DNA from: an uncultured Oscillospiraceae bacterium
Lineage (GTDB): Bacteria > Bacillota > Clostridia > Oscillospirales > Oscillospiraceae
Length of the DNA: 64,000 nt
Reading direction: 5' to 3'
Assembly: GCA_910589155.1 (NCBI GenBank)
Contig: CAJURY010000003.1
Span: 62,001 to 126,000 of the forward strand
This document shows positions 1 to 9,031 of the stretch, one piece after another. Numbering within the stretch: the first letter of the stretch is position 1; each line of letters begins with the position of its first letter. Position numbers and translations under genes: made by a program. The notes under the pieces were generated by a model. That model did no database searches. It saw only the letters and a list, made by a program, of their open reading frames with translations, and was not told the DNA's origin.

Positions 1-1094
1 CGGCTTTCCCCGGGCTGCTTGCCCCAGCCGTCGGCCTTGTCCAAGGCAAGAAGCTGCCGCAAGGTCGTTTCTCCCAATTTCCGCAAAAGCCGCCGGACGG
101 TTTTTCCCTTCGCCTGCCGGCAAGTGCTATGATAGCGCACAAGGGTGGCGACTTGTTCTGTCATGGCTTTTGGGGCGCGCAGACGGGCTAAAATGGAAGC
201 GGCCAGTTCCGCGCCGACTTGGGCATGGCCGGGAAAATGCCCTACGCCTTTTTCGTCCACATGGAAACATTGGGGCTTGCCCACGTCGTGCAAAAGCGCC
301 GCCCACCGAAGGGGCAGCTCCGCCGGACAAGCGGCTACCACGTGGGCGGTATGACCGTAAACGTCGAACACATGGTGGGGATTTTGCTGCAAAAAGCCCA
401 CAGTTGGAGCAAGTTCTGGAAGAACCTGGGTTAAAATCGGCGCGAAGCGCTCCAGATCTTCCACCTTGGCTGCCAGAAGAAATTTGCACAGCTCAGAATA
501 GACCCGTTCCCGGCTGAGACCATCCAAAAGCTGCCGCTGGGATACCATGGCCGCAAAGGTGGCAGATTCTGGGGTCAGGTCATAAGCAGCGCAGAACCGC
601 GCACCGCGAAGAATCCGCAAGCCGTCCTCCTGAAACCGGGTTTCTGGGTCGCCTACCGCCCGCAGAATTTTTTCCTGCAAGTCCCGCTGTCCGCCGAAGG
701 GGTCGGCAAACCCCAGGGCGGGACAATAGGCCATAGCGTTTACGGTAAAATCCCGCCGTGCAAGGTCAAGGCGAATATCCGGCACAAACGCCACCCAGCC
801 GGGGTGCCGGTGGTCGGCGTAGCCGCCCTCGGTGCGGAAGGTGGTGATTTCCACGGGGGAATCGGACAGCACCGTGACGGTGCCGTGCTTCAGCCCTTGG
901 GTCAGCAGGCGAAAATCCGCAAAAACGGACAGCGTTTCCGCCGGCTTTGCGTCGGTGCAAAGATCCCAGTCTTTTGGCGTTTTGCAAAGCAGACTGTCCC
1001 GGACGCAGCCGCCTACGACCCAGGCCTGAAAGCCTGCGCCGTTTAATTTTTGCATCAGTTCCAGCACATAACCAGGAAGCTCCAAGAAAATCAC
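1..1094 (-). CDS. cca: CCA tRNA nucleotidyltransferase (partial, runs off left edge)
   Basis: Adds or repairs the 3'-terminal CCA of tRNAs from CTP and ATP. The frame is open from a GTG at 1094 to base 1, so about 364 residues are present and the C-terminus lies outside the window. In order I see the nucleotidyltransferase signature VVGGCVRD (residues 26-33), the metal-binding DWD (42-44), RRDFTVNAMAY, the EDGLRILRGARF region of the polyA-polymerase-type head, and a later HD motif (LLHDVGK) of the kind found in HD-containing CCA enzymes. An in-frame TAA sits four codons before the GTG, so the start lies at 1094 or at the ATG at 1055. Whether it adds CCA or only part of it cannot be read from the sequence. 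Confidence 0.93.
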   Translation of the reverse strand, partial: MIFLELPGYVLELMQKLNGAGFQAWVVGGCVRDSLLCKTPKDWDLCTDAKPAETLSVFADFRLLTQGLKHGTVTVLSDSPVEITTFRTEGGYADHRHPGWVAFVPDIRLDLARRDFTVNAMAYCPALGFADPFGGQRDLQEKILRAVGDPETRFQEDGLRILRGARFCAAYDLTPESATFAAMVSQRQLLDGLSRERVYSELCKFLLAAKVEDLERFAPILTQVLPELAPTVGFLQQNPHHVFDVYGHTAHVVAACPAELPLRWAALLHDVGKPQCFHVDEKGVGHFPGHAQVGAELAASILARLRAPKAMTEQVATLVRYHSTCRQAKGKTVRRLLRKLGETTLRQLLALDKADGWGKQPGES

Positions 1095-1143
1095 CTGCTT
1101 TTTTTAATCATTTTACCTGCCTATGTCAAAAACCGAGGAAAGC

Positions 1144-1169
1144 GGGCGAACACACAGGTTCGCCCCTAC
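1144..1169. repeat. dispersed palindromic element, copy 1
   Basis: A short imperfect palindrome (GGGCGAACACACAGGTTCGCCC followed by CTAC) lies in the 190-base gap between cca and glyS. Related sequences occur near 15.5, 52.7 and 59.5 kb, all between genes. It looks like a REP-type intergenic repeat; function is unknown. Confidence 0.5.
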
Positions 1170-1286
1170 AGCGTCGATTTCAACTGCGTCAAAGCGGACG
1201 GGACGCCCGTTATTACAAAATTCTACGGCATGCAATGGAATCTTATAAATGGCGGCGGAAAACCAACAGGTTTTCCGCCGGTGGTA

Positions 1287-2717
1287 TTAGAATTTGCACT
1301 TTTCAGCGATATATGCTTTTACCTGGTCGATGGGCACGCGAACCTGCTCCATGGTGTCGCGGTCGCGGATGGTCACGCAGTTGTCCGCCGGGGTGGTTTC
1401 GTCTCCCACGGTCTGGAAGTCCACGGTAATGCACAAGGGGGTGCCGATTTCGTCCGCCCGGCGATACCGCTTGCCGATGGAACCCGCGTCGTCGAAGTCC
1501 ACCATGAAGTCCTTTTGCAGCTCGTGGTAAAGTTCCTCCGCCTTGGGGCTGAGCTTCTTGCTCAAAGGCAGCACAGCCGCCTTGAAAGGCGCCAGAGCGG
1601 GATGCAGATGCAGCACCGTGCGGACGTCGGGATTCCCCTTCTTGTCCTGCCCCACAACTTCCTCGTCGTAGGCTTCGCACAAGAACGCCAGCGCCACACG
1701 GTCGCAGCCAAGACTGGGTTCAATGACATAGGGCACGTAGTGCTCGCCCTTTTCCTGATCAAAGTACTCCAGGCTCTTGCCGGAAGCCTCCTGATGGCGT
1801 GTCAGGTCGTAATTGGTGCGGTCGGCGATGCCCCACAATTCGCCCCAGCCGCCGCCAAAGGGGAACTGGTACTCAATATCCGTGGTGGCTCTGGAGTAGA
1901 AGGCCAGCTCCGCAGGCTCATGGTCACGAAGCCGCAGGCTTTCTTCCTGGATGCCCAGAGAAAGCAGCCAGTTTTTGCAGAAATCCTTCCAGTAGGCGAA
2001 CCATTCCAGGTCGGTGTCCGGCTTGCAGAAAAATTCGCATTCCATCTGCTCGAACTCTCTGGTGCGGAAGGTGAAGTTGCCAGGGGTAATTTCATTGCGG
2101 AAAGCCTTGCCCACCTGACAAACGCCGAAGGGCAGCTTTTTCCGGGTGGTGCGCTGGATGTTGGCAAAGTTCAGGAAAATGCCTTGTGCAGTTTCAGGAC
2201 GGAGATACACGGTGGAGGCAGAGTCCTCGGTGACGCCAATCTGGGTCTTGAACATCAAATTAAACTTGCGGATGGAGGTGAAATGATGCTTGCCGCAGTT
2301 GGGGCAAACCACATCCTCGTGCTCCGCCACAAAAGCGTCCATTTCCTCAAAGCTCAAAGCGTCCACATTCACGCCCTTGCCGGATTCGCTATTTTCAATG
2401 AGCTTGTCCGCACGCTGCCGGGAGCCGCAGCCCTTGCAGTCCACCAGCGGGTCGGAGAAATTGCCCACGTGACCGGTTGTGATCCAGGTTTGGGGATTCA
2501 TTAAAATCGCCGCGTCCAGCCCTACGTTGTAGGGAGACTCCTGCACAAATTTCTTCAGCCACGCTTTTTTCACGTTATTTTTAAATTCCACGCCCAAAGG
2601 GCCGTAGTCCCAGGCGTTGGCAAGGCCACCGTAAACCTCGGAGCCGGGATACACATAGCCCCGGTTTTTGCACAGGTTCACAATCATATCCAGAGTTTTT
2701 TCGCTGTTTTTCATCAT
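1287..2717 (-). CDS. glyS: glycyl-tRNA synthetase (dimeric, single-chain type)
   Basis: Charges tRNA-Gly with glycine in the cytoplasm; class II synthetase. At 476 residues it matches the usual size of the homodimeric bacterial enzyme. Visible features are the N-terminal RGYVYPGSEVYGG block, paired CKGC and CPNC cysteines in the insertion (probable zinc site), the motif 2 sequence FRNEIT, the motif 3-like EPSLGCDRVALAF, and a C-terminal anticodon-binding domain. The start is the ATGATG pair at 2717/2714, eight bases after GAGG; the in-frame extension to 2858 covers the promoter and is not used. The leader is only about 40 bases, too short for a T-box, so control by uncharged tRNA is not evident here. 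Confidence 0.97.
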   Translation of the reverse strand: MMKNSEKTLDMIVNLCKNRGYVYPGSEVYGGLANAWDYGPLGVEFKNNVKKAWLKKFVQESPYNVGLDAAILMNPQTWITTGHVGNFSDPLVDCKGCGSRQRADKLIENSESGKGVNVDALSFEEMDAFVAEHEDVVCPNCGKHHFTSIRKFNLMFKTQIGVTEDSASTVYLRPETAQGIFLNFANIQRTTRKKLPFGVCQVGKAFRNEITPGNFTFRTREFEQMECEFFCKPDTDLEWFAYWKDFCKNWLLSLGIQEESLRLRDHEPAELAFYSRATTDIEYQFPFGGGWGELWGIADRTNYDLTRHQEASGKSLEYFDQEKGEHYVPYVIEPSLGCDRVALAFLCEAYDEEVVGQDKKGNPDVRTVLHLHPALAPFKAAVLPLSKKLSPKAEELYHELQKDFMVDFDDAGSIGKRYRRADEIGTPLCITVDFQTVGDETTPADNCVTIRDRDTMEQVRVPIDQVKAYIAEKCKF

Positions 2718-2765
2718 CGGTGAAAACCTCCAAAAAGAAAGGGTGATTTTTGTATATTCAGTAGT

Positions 2766-2794
2766 ATTATACGGTGTAACGCTGGAAAAAGCAA
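2766..2794 (-). promoter_or_regulatory. sigma-70-type promoter of glyS
   Basis: On the minus strand TTGCTT and TATAAT are separated by 17 bases. The -35 box starts immediately after the plsC stop codon, so glyS can be transcribed independently of plsC. Confidence 0.65.
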
Positions 2795-2796
2795 CA

Positions 2797-3621
2797 CTAA
2801 TTCCCGGCGGTTTCCAAATTTTTTGCCATGAGGTCGTGGACAATCCGCCCGATTTCAATGGTGTTTTTTCCTTGCAGCTCCTCCGGCTGCAAAACCGCCA
2901 TCAGCTCCATGGGCACAACCGTCCGGCGCAGGCGCAAGGCGTTATGGAACACGTACTGGGAATTTTGTATGGTGCACACAACAATGGGCACGTTTGCTTT
3001 CAGGGCGATCTTAAACACGCCGTTGCGGAACTCGTGCAGTTTGCCGTCTAAGCTGGTGTACCCTTCCGGGAACACCGCCACGGAAGCCGTATCTTCCTTT
3101 AAAAGCCGGATGGTGCGCAAAATGGTGCGCAGCGCCGCCCGGTCGTTTTCCCGGTCGATGGGCATACATAAGGTCTTGTGCATCAGCTTGTTGATCATAA
3201 ACATGGCGCCGTTTTCCTTTTTGGAAATGAAGGCAAGCTGATTTTTGCGGAAGTGCAGGTGCAAGGCAATGGGATCAAAGTAGCCCAAATGGTTACAGAC
3301 CACCAGAAAGCGACCGCTTTTTGGAATTTTGTCAAAGCCCTTGGATTGGAATTTCACCTGCAAAAGGGACGCGGCCAACGCAGCGTACAAATAAAGCATC
3401 TGCCGGAAAAAAGGAGAATCCTTTTCCTGTGGCTTTTTTAGATTCACGGTAGCGCAGCACGCGAATAAAAAAAGAAACGCCAGCAGCAGCAGCGCAAGGA
3501 AAAATCCCAGGAAAAATACAGGAAGCTGCCACAAAAAGGCCGCCCCAGCAAAACCACCTAGGCAGGCGGTGAGAACAGCCGCGCCTAAAAGCGCCGCCAG
3601 AAGGATGATATGAAGTAACAT
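2797..3621 (-). CDS. plsC: 1-acyl-sn-glycerol-3-phosphate acyltransferase-like protein
   Basis: Transfers an acyl chain to lysophosphatidate in membrane phospholipid synthesis. The 274-residue protein has a hydrophobic N-terminus with about two membrane segments (residues 1-55), then the acyltransferase domain with the catalytic H-x4-D motif (NHLGYFD, His111 and Asp116) and the substrate-binding FPEGYTS block further on. It has its own promoter and lies directly upstream of glyS; the pairing looks positional rather than functional. The length and motifs fit the PlsC family well; acyl-donor specificity cannot be judged. Confidence 0.9.
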   Translation of the reverse strand: MLLHIILLAALLGAAVLTACLGGFAGAAFLWQLPVFFLGFFLALLLLAFLFLFACCATVNLKKPQEKDSPFFRQMLYLYAALAASLLQVKFQSKGFDKIPKSGRFLVVCNHLGYFDPIALHLHFRKNQLAFISKKENGAMFMINKLMHKTLCMPIDRENDRAALRTILRTIRLLKEDTASVAVFPEGYTSLDGKLHEFRNGVFKIALKANVPIVVCTIQNSQYVFHNALRLRRTVVPMELMAVLQPEELQGKNTIEIGRIVHDLMAKNLETAGN

Positions 3622-3664
3622 AAAACACCTCTATGATTCCCACTTTAAGGAATTCTTAAAGTTT

Positions 3665-3693
3665 ATTATACACCCTGCGCCGTAGTTTGCCAA
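3665..3693 (-). promoter_or_regulatory. promoter of plsC
   Basis: TTGGCA and TATAAT with a 17-base spacer on the minus strand, about 40 bases before the plsC start. It lies inside a 90-codon minus-strand ORF at 3631-3903, which argues against that ORF being a gene. Confidence 0.65.
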
Positions 3694-4095
3694 GTTAAAT
3701 TTTTCTTGCAATTCAAGGAAATTCTGGTTATAATGTTTCCGCCGCTTTTGCGCGGCGCATTTTTTGCGTAAGAGGGAGGACAGAGCCGGCACGCCATCTC
3801 TATGTTGAAGCCTATATGCAGGCTTAAAATTTTTATAGCGCGAAGCGATTGCTTCGTAGGTCTCGCGGAGAAAGTCTTCGCCAGTACTTGTATAAAACAA
3901 CATGAGAGTAGTAAAAGTAGACCGTTCGAGCAGTCTGGTTTTCCAGCATGAACCAATTACTATATAGACTCAAAATAAAAGACGACCGGAAAATTGGATA
4001 AATCAAGAGCGGGCAGTGCGGCTGCCCAATCCCAAAATAATACAATACAAGGCGGGATTGTTTAGCAAGTACAATTACTTTTTTATTGGAGTGAA
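3694..4095. other. intergenic stretch without a convincing gene
   Basis: About 400 bases between divergent plsC and the C39-like lipoprotein gene. Short ORFs exist on the minus strand but have neither a ribosome site nor recognisable content. I see no clear promoter for the downstream gene. Confidence 0.4.
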
Positions 4096-4878
4096 ATGAC
4101 GATGAAAAAACTAATTGTATTAACCCTTGTACTTATTACCGTAGTTTCCCTTCTGGCTGGCTGCGAAAAGCCGGCGGCCGGCGGAAACTACACCGACGAA
4201 ATGAAGATTGCCTATGCCTGTGACCTCAGCCCCGACGACGGCGCGGACAGCGTGGAGCGCCAGGGCGATCACAAAAACAGCCCCTATTTTAACACCCTGG
4301 ATTTTTACAATATGGAATCCAGCGATACCCTGACAATTTTGCCCAAGTTCAAGACCCAGCAGCAGACCAGCGAATGGAGCTGCGGCGTCAGCAGCGCGCT
4401 GATGGTGCTGAACTGGTATGGAAAGCTGGAAAATTATAACGAGAAATCCTTGGCGGCATTCCGAAGCAACGGCTTAAATCCGGAAGGCACCAGCCTCACC
4501 CAGATGTTGGAGATTTTTCAGGGCGTAGGCGGCTTTGACCTGTACTCCACCTTTGACTGCCTGGAAAATACCGCCGAGGTATTCACCTTCGAGTACATCC
4601 AAAAGACCCTGGCGGAGGGTACGCCCATTATGGTGGGCTGGAACGACTGGGGCGGTCACTGGCAGGTGATCATCGGCTATGACACCATGGGAACGGAAAC
4701 CACCCAGGACGATGTGATTATCGTGGCCGACCCCTATGATACCACGGATCACAATCAGGACGGTTACGGCGTTTATGGCGCGGAACGGTTCTTGTATAAC
4801 TTTACTTTTTATAACTTCTTTGAGGAAGCTTCCGGGCAGCCCAACGATATGTGCTTCCTGGTAGCAAAGCCCCAGTAA
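4096..4878 (+). CDS. lipoprotein with C39-like cysteine peptidase domain
   Basis: A probable surface lipoprotein with a papain-like (C39-type) fold. The signal peptide ends in the lipobox LLAGC (Cys23). The domain begins around residue 87 with QQQTSEWSCGVSSALMVLNW, where Cys96 is the expected nucleophile. A His follows in GGHWQVIIGYD and an Asp in VADPYD, completing the usual Cys-His-Asp set. In C39 proteins such domains cleave peptides at Gly-Gly sites, but free-standing lipoproteins of this kind have no assigned substrate. GGAG lies 4 bases before the first ATG and 10 before a second ATG at 4102, so either start is possible. It stands alone, followed by a strong terminator. Confidence 0.8.
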   Translation: MTMKKLIVLTLVLITVVSLLAGCEKPAAGGNYTDEMKIAYACDLSPDDGADSVERQGDHKNSPYFNTLDFYNMESSDTLTILPKFKTQQQTSEWSCGVSSALMVLNWYGKLENYNEKSLAAFRSNGLNPEGTSLTQMLEIFQGVGGFDLYSTFDCLENTAEVFTFEYIQKTLAEGTPIMVGWNDWGGHWQVIIGYDTMGTETTQDDVIIVADPYDTTDHNQDGYGVYGAERFLYNFTFYNFFEEASGQPNDMCFLVAKPQ

Positions 4879-4881
4879 TTC

Positions 4882-4962
4882 TCTGTGGCAGCCGGCTCGG
4901 CCACAGAATCTTACGGTAAGGAACAAACCATTGCCGGAGGGATTGACCCTCCGGCAATTTTT
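4882..4962 (+). terminator. terminator region after the C39-like lipoprotein
   Basis: Two hairpins follow the stop codon. The first (4882-4907, stem TCTGTGGC) has no T-run. The second (stem 4931-4941 with 4947-4957, loop of 5) is followed by TTTTTATT and is a classical intrinsic terminator. Confidence 0.85.
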
Positions 4963-5405
4963 ATTGGCTAACAACAATAATAAAATGGTGAATTCGATAA
5001 TTGCACGCCGATTGAAGTGAACAAATGAATTGGAATGACAATGACTTTTAGTATATTGCGCGTTTAAAAACTATTATACGCCTTGGTTCATAAGCTTCTC
5101 CAATCGCGCCGGTAACAGCGTCAATAAATCATAGCTGTACAGCATTTCCTGACCCAGCGCATTCTGCCATAAAAGGGAACCGAAACAAGCAGTCAAAGCC
5201 TCTTTTTGCCAAAATCATAGAATCGGTAAAAACTTACTGATTTTTGCAAAAAAACGCTGGACTTTCCTTGCAACCTATGCTAAAATGCTATTTGGTGGGG
5301 GTTGGCATTTTCGCTGAGCCTCAACCAAGTATCTTTTAAAACCGCGGGGCGGCTCATTTTCGTACCCGCATCGCACAATAATATATTTTTCAGGAGGAAC
5401 AATCT
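4963..5405. other. intergenic region with possible gene remnant
   Basis: About 440 bases. On the minus strand 5074-5213 reads as protein-like sequence (ending in LLPARLEKLMNQGV and a stop) but has no start codon or ribosome site, so it may be the tail of a lost gene. The last 150 bases carry the pckA promoter and leader. Confidence 0.3.
5258..5286 (+). promoter_or_regulatory. probable promoter of pckA
   Basis: TGGACT and TAAAAT with a 17-base spacer and an extended -10 TG (TGCTAAAAT). The start of transcription would lie about 110 bases before the pckA ATG, giving a fairly long leader in which I see no known riboswitch. Confidence 0.5.
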
Positions 5406-7013
5406 ATGAAAGCTTTAGGTCTGGAAAAGTATGGTATCACCGGTACCACTGAAGTGGTTTACAACCCCACTTACGAGCAGCTCTTTGAGGCCGAAATGAA
5501 CCCCGCCCTGGAGGGCTTTGAAAAGGGTCAGCTCACCGAGCTGGGCGCTGTCAACGTCATGACCGGCATCTACACCGGTCGCTCCCCCAAAGACAAGTTC
5601 ATCGTCATGGACGAGAACTCCAAGGACACCGTGTGGTGGACCTCCGACGAGTTCAAGAACGACAACAAGCCCGCCTCCCAGGAGGCGTGGTCGGCCTGCA
5701 AGGCCCTGGCCATCAAGGAGCTGTCCAACAAGAAGCTGTACGTAATGGATGTGTTCTGCGGCACCAACCCCGACTCCCGCATGGCCGTGCGCTTCATCAT
5801 GGAGGTGGCGTGGCAGGCCCACTTCGTCAAGAACATGTTCATCGCCCCCACCGAGGAGGAGCTGAAGAACTTCAAGCCCGATTTCATCTCCTACAACGCC
5901 TCCAAGGCCAAGCTGACCAACTACAAGGAGCTGGGCCTGAACTCCGAGACCGCCGCCATCTTCAACATCACCTCCCGTGAGCAGGTCATCCTCAACACCT
6001 GGTACGGCGGCGAGATGAAGAAGGGTATGTTCTCCATGATGAACTACTACCTGCCCCTGAAGGGCATCGCTTCCATGCACTGCTCCGCCAACACCGACAA
6101 GAACGGCGAAAACACCGCTTTGTTCTTCGGTCTGTCCGGCACCGGCAAGACCACCCTTTCCACCGATCCCAAGCGTCTGCTCATCGGCGACGACGAGCAC
6201 GGCTGGGACGACAAGGGCGTATTCAACTTTGAAGGCGGTTGCTACGCCAAGGTCATCAACCTGGACAAGGAATCCGAGCCTGACATCTACAACGCCATCC
6301 GCCGGGACGCGCTGCTGGAGAACGTCACCGTGGACGCCGAAGGCAAGATTGACTTTGCCGACAAGTCCGTCACCGAAAACACCCGCGTTTCCTACCCCAT
6401 CGACCACATTGAAAATATCGTTCGTCCCGTTTCTTCCGCTCCCGCGGCAAAGAACGTGATTTTCCTGTCCGCCGACGCTTTCGGCGTGCTGCCTCCCGTT
6501 TCCGTACTGACCCCGGAGCAGGCGCAGTACTACTTCCTGTCCGGCTTCACCGCGAAGCTGGCCGGCACCGAGCGCGGCATCACCGAGCCTACCCCCACCT
6601 TCTCCGCCTGCTTCGGCCAGGCCTTCCTGGAGCTGCATCCCACCAAGTACGGCGAAGAGCTGGTGAAGAAGATGGAAGCCAACGGCGCCAAGGCCTACCT
6701 GGTAAACACCGGCTGGAACGGCACCGGCAAGCGTATCTCCATCAAGGATACCCGCGGCATCATCGACGCCATTCTGGACGGCTCCATTTTGAAGGCCGAG
6801 ACCAAGACCATCCCTCACTTCAACCTGGCTGTTCCCACTGCGCTCCCCGGCGTGGACACCGGCATTCTCGATCCCAGAGACACCTATGCCGACGCTTCCT
6901 TGTGGGAAACCAAGGCGCAGGATCTGGCCGCCCGCTTCCAGAAGAATTTTGTGAAGTACACCGGCAACGACGCGGGCAAGGCTCTGGTCGCCGCCGGCCC
7001 CAAGGCTGAGTAA
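5406..7013 (+). CDS. pckA: phosphoenolpyruvate carboxykinase (ATP)
   Basis: Interconverts oxaloacetate plus ATP and PEP plus CO2 plus ADP. The 535-residue protein has the ATP-type PEPCK kinase-1a loop GLSGTGKTT (242-250), the kinase-2 LIGDDEHGW block and the YTGRSPKDKF substrate region near residue 55. AGGAGG lies eight bases before the ATG. It is followed by the genes of a Na+-pumping oxaloacetate decarboxylase, so both direct users of oxaloacetate are next to each other. In anaerobes this enzyme often runs toward oxaloacetate during CO2 fixation; direction cannot be told from sequence. Codon use is strongly biased to C-ending codons, which suggests high expression. Confidence 0.98.
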   Translation: MKALGLEKYGITGTTEVVYNPTYEQLFEAEMNPALEGFEKGQLTELGAVNVMTGIYTGRSPKDKFIVMDENSKDTVWWTSDEFKNDNKPASQEAWSACKALAIKELSNKKLYVMDVFCGTNPDSRMAVRFIMEVAWQAHFVKNMFIAPTEEELKNFKPDFISYNASKAKLTNYKELGLNSETAAIFNITSREQVILNTWYGGEMKKGMFSMMNYYLPLKGIASMHCSANTDKNGENTALFFGLSGTGKTTLSTDPKRLLIGDDEHGWDDKGVFNFEGGCYAKVINLDKESEPDIYNAIRRDALLENVTVDAEGKIDFADKSVTENTRVSYPIDHIENIVRPVSSAPAAKNVIFLSADAFGVLPPVSVLTPEQAQYYFLSGFTAKLAGTERGITEPTPTFSACFGQAFLELHPTKYGEELVKKMEANGAKAYLVNTGWNGTGKRISIKDTRGIIDAILDGSILKAETKTIPHFNLAVPTALPGVDTGILDPRDTYADASLWETKAQDLAARFQKNFVKYTGNDAGKALVAAGPKAE

Positions 7014-7191
7014 AGACAACGCCGCACAATGGGAGCTGCGGCTTTCGGCAACTCTTTTGCCCCATCTGCGCAGTTTGAAAAGTTGGAAATACATACAGTA
7101 TTCCCGCACTTTCCAAACTTTCATCTGGAACAAAATCTTGCGCCGAAAGTTCTTGCCCCATGATGCGGCGCTGCCTAAATTTTTCGGCATT

Positions 7192-7212
7192 GCCGGGGGG
7201 ATTTCCCCCGGC
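7192..7212 (+). other. stable hairpin in the pckA-oadA gap
   Basis: GCCGGGGG pairs with CCCCCGGC over a 5-base loop, about 40 bases before the oadA start. No T-run follows, so it may be an mRNA-stabilising or processing element rather than a terminator. It would allow read-through from pckA into the decarboxylase genes. Confidence 0.4.
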
Positions 7213-7253
7213 GAAAGCCGTGCCAAAAACCAATCACGGAGGTTTGATTACAA

Positions 7254-8654
7254 ATGGCTCAAAAAGTTCAATTTACTGAAACCGTACTCCGCGACGCCAA
7301 CCAGTCCTTGATGGCAACCCGCCTGCCTTACGCTGATTACGAGGAAATTCTGCCCACCATGGACAAGGCGGGCTACTATTCCATCGAATGCTGGGGCGGC
7401 GCTACCTTTGATAGCTGCCTGCGTTACCTGAACGAAGATCCTTGGGAGCGTCTGCGGAACCTGCGGAAGAACCTGCCCAACACCAAGCTGCAAATGCTTC
7501 TGCGCGGCCAGAATCTGCTGGGCTACAAGCACTATCACGACGACGTGGTGCAGAAGTTCGTGGAGCTTTCCATCAAGAACGGCATGGACATTCTGCGTAT
7601 TTTCGACGCGCTGAACGATTTCCGCAACATCCGCACCGCCCTGGAAGTCACCAAGAAGGCCGGCGCGATTGCTTCCGGCTGCATCAGCTACACCCAGTCT
7701 CCTGTACATACCGTGAAAAAGTATGTGCAGATGTGCAAAGAGCTTCAAAAGATGGGCTTCGACACCATCTGCCTGAAGGATATGGCCGGCACCATGAGCC
7801 CCAACGAGGCGGAAAGCCTCATTAAGGGCATCAAGGACGCGGTAGGCAATATGCCTCTGATTCTGCACACCCACTGCACCACCGGCATGGCCTACATGAC
7901 CATCCTCAAGGCAGTAGAGTCCGGCGTGGACGTTATTGACACCGCCACCTCCTGCTTCTCCGGCGGCACCTCTCAGCCCGCCACCGAGACGCTGTTCTAC
8001 GCTTTGCAGCAGTACGGCATTAAGACCGGTCTGGATGAAAAGATCATCAACCAGGTGAACGATTTCTTCAAGCCCGTAAAGCAGAAGTACATCGACTCCG
8101 GCCGCATCAATCCCAAGAGCATGGGTACCGACGCCATGGCGCTGGTTTATAAGGTTCCCGGCGGTATGCTTTCCAACATGATCGCCAACCTCACCGATAT
8201 GAACGCCATGGATAAGTTCGACGCTGCTTTGGAGGAAATCCCCAACGTCCGCAAGGATCTGGGCTATCCCCCGCTGGTGACGCCCTTGAGCCAGATGGTC
8301 GGCAACCAGGCCGTCACCAACGTGCTGGTAGGCGAGCGGTACAAGAACATCTCCAAGGAAGTCAAGAATTACTTCAAGGGCGAATACGGCAATCCCCCCG
8401 CCCCTGTGAACGCCGAGCTGCAAGCCCGGATTCTGAAAGAGGCCAGTATGGCGAAACCGCTGGATTGCCGTGTAGAAGACAGTCGCCGCACCGGCGAGGA
8501 CTTTGCCAAGGCGAAATCCGCCCTAGGCGCTCTGGCACGGAGCGAGGAAGATGTGATGAGTTACATCTGCTATCCCGACCAGACCGTGAAGTTCCTGGAA
8601 GGCCGGAAGGCGCAGGAAGAGAACGTCGCCGCTTACACCATTGAAGAAGCGTAA
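7254..8654 (+). CDS. oadA: oxaloacetate decarboxylase alpha subunit (carboxyltransferase), no biotin domain
   Basis: Carboxyltransferase subunit that moves CO2 from oxaloacetate to carrier-bound biotin. The 466 residues cover the TIM-barrel HMGL-like domain and the conserved PYC/OADA domain. Metal ligands are in LRDANQS (Asp) and HTHCTTG (two His); the catalytic Lys is in CLKDMAG. The biotinyl domain found at the C-terminus of many OadA proteins is absent and is encoded separately two genes downstream. GGAGG lies eleven bases before the ATG. Pyruvate carboxylase subunit B has the same domains, but the OadG and OadB neighbours favour the decarboxylase. Confidence 0.95.
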   Translation: MAQKVQFTETVLRDANQSLMATRLPYADYEEILPTMDKAGYYSIECWGGATFDSCLRYLNEDPWERLRNLRKNLPNTKLQMLLRGQNLLGYKHYHDDVVQKFVELSIKNGMDILRIFDALNDFRNIRTALEVTKKAGAIASGCISYTQSPVHTVKKYVQMCKELQKMGFDTICLKDMAGTMSPNEAESLIKGIKDAVGNMPLILHTHCTTGMAYMTILKAVESGVDVIDTATSCFSGGTSQPATETLFYALQQYGIKTGLDEKIINQVNDFFKPVKQKYIDSGRINPKSMGTDAMALVYKVPGGMLSNMIANLTDMNAMDKFDAALEEIPNVRKDLGYPPLVTPLSQMVGNQAVTNVLVGERYKNISKEVKNYFKGEYGNPPAPVNAELQARILKEASMAKPLDCRVEDSRRTGEDFAKAKSALGALARSEEDVMSYICYPDQTVKFLEGRKAQEENVAAYTIEEA

Positions 8655-8666
8655 GGAGGAAGCAAT

Positions 8667-9029
8667 ATGCTGTTTTTAGCTGCATCCTCTCTGGATAAAA
8701 TTTCCATCGGCGACGCCGGTATCATCGCCCTGCTGGGTTATGCCACAGTGTTTGCCGGTCTGATTCTTTTGATGATCGTCGTCACCATTGTGGGCAAGAT
8801 CTTCATTGCCAGCAGCAAGCGTACCGCCGCCAAGACCACCGCCACCGGAACCGAAACTGCCCCCGCCGCGGTGAAGGCCGACGGTCCCGCCGCCCCCGGC
8901 TCCGCCGGCGAACTGAAGCTCCACGACGTTGAGCCGAAGATTGCCGCCATGCTGATGGCCATTGTCGCTGATAAGATGGGCAAGCCCCTGAACGAACTGC
9001 GGTTTATTTCCATCAAGGAGGTTAAGTAG
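8667..9029 (+). CDS. oadG: oxaloacetate decarboxylase gamma-type subunit
   Basis: Small membrane-anchored subunit that links the carboxyltransferase to the sodium-pumping beta subunit. The 120-residue chain has one membrane segment near residues 15-45, an Ala/Pro/Thr-rich linker, and a C-terminal helix (VEPKIAAMLMAIVADKMG). A good ribosome site (AAGGAGGAAG) precedes the ATG, and it starts 12 bases after oadA. Sequence conservation in this family is low, so the call rests on size, topology and gene order. Confidence 0.85.
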   Translation: MLFLAASSLDKISIGDAGIIALLGYATVFAGLILLMIVVTIVGKIFIASSKRTAAKTTATGTETAPAAVKADGPAAPGSAGELKLHDVEPKIAAMLMAIVADKMGKPLNELRFISIKEVK

Positions 9030-9031
9030 TC

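Noticed and set aside
1050..2504. 484-codon plus-strand frame opposite glyS
   Set aside because: Overlaps cca and glyS on the other strand and lacks any family feature.
2718..2765. T-box riboswitch before glyS
   Set aside because: The leader from the predicted start of transcription to the ATG is only about 40 bases; no specifier or antiterminator structure fits.
3631..3903. 90-codon minus-strand ORF upstream of plsC
   Set aside because: It contains the plsC promoter and has no ribosome site; composition is not protein-like.
5415..7226. 603-codon open frame on the minus strand opposite pckA
   Set aside because: It mirrors the pckA reading frame; the codon bias of pckA on the plus strand creates long antisense frames. 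No ribosome site or recognisable domain.
7248..8423. 391-codon minus-strand frame opposite oadA
   Set aside because: Shadow of the highly biased oadA gene; His/Gly/Val-rich nonsense composition.
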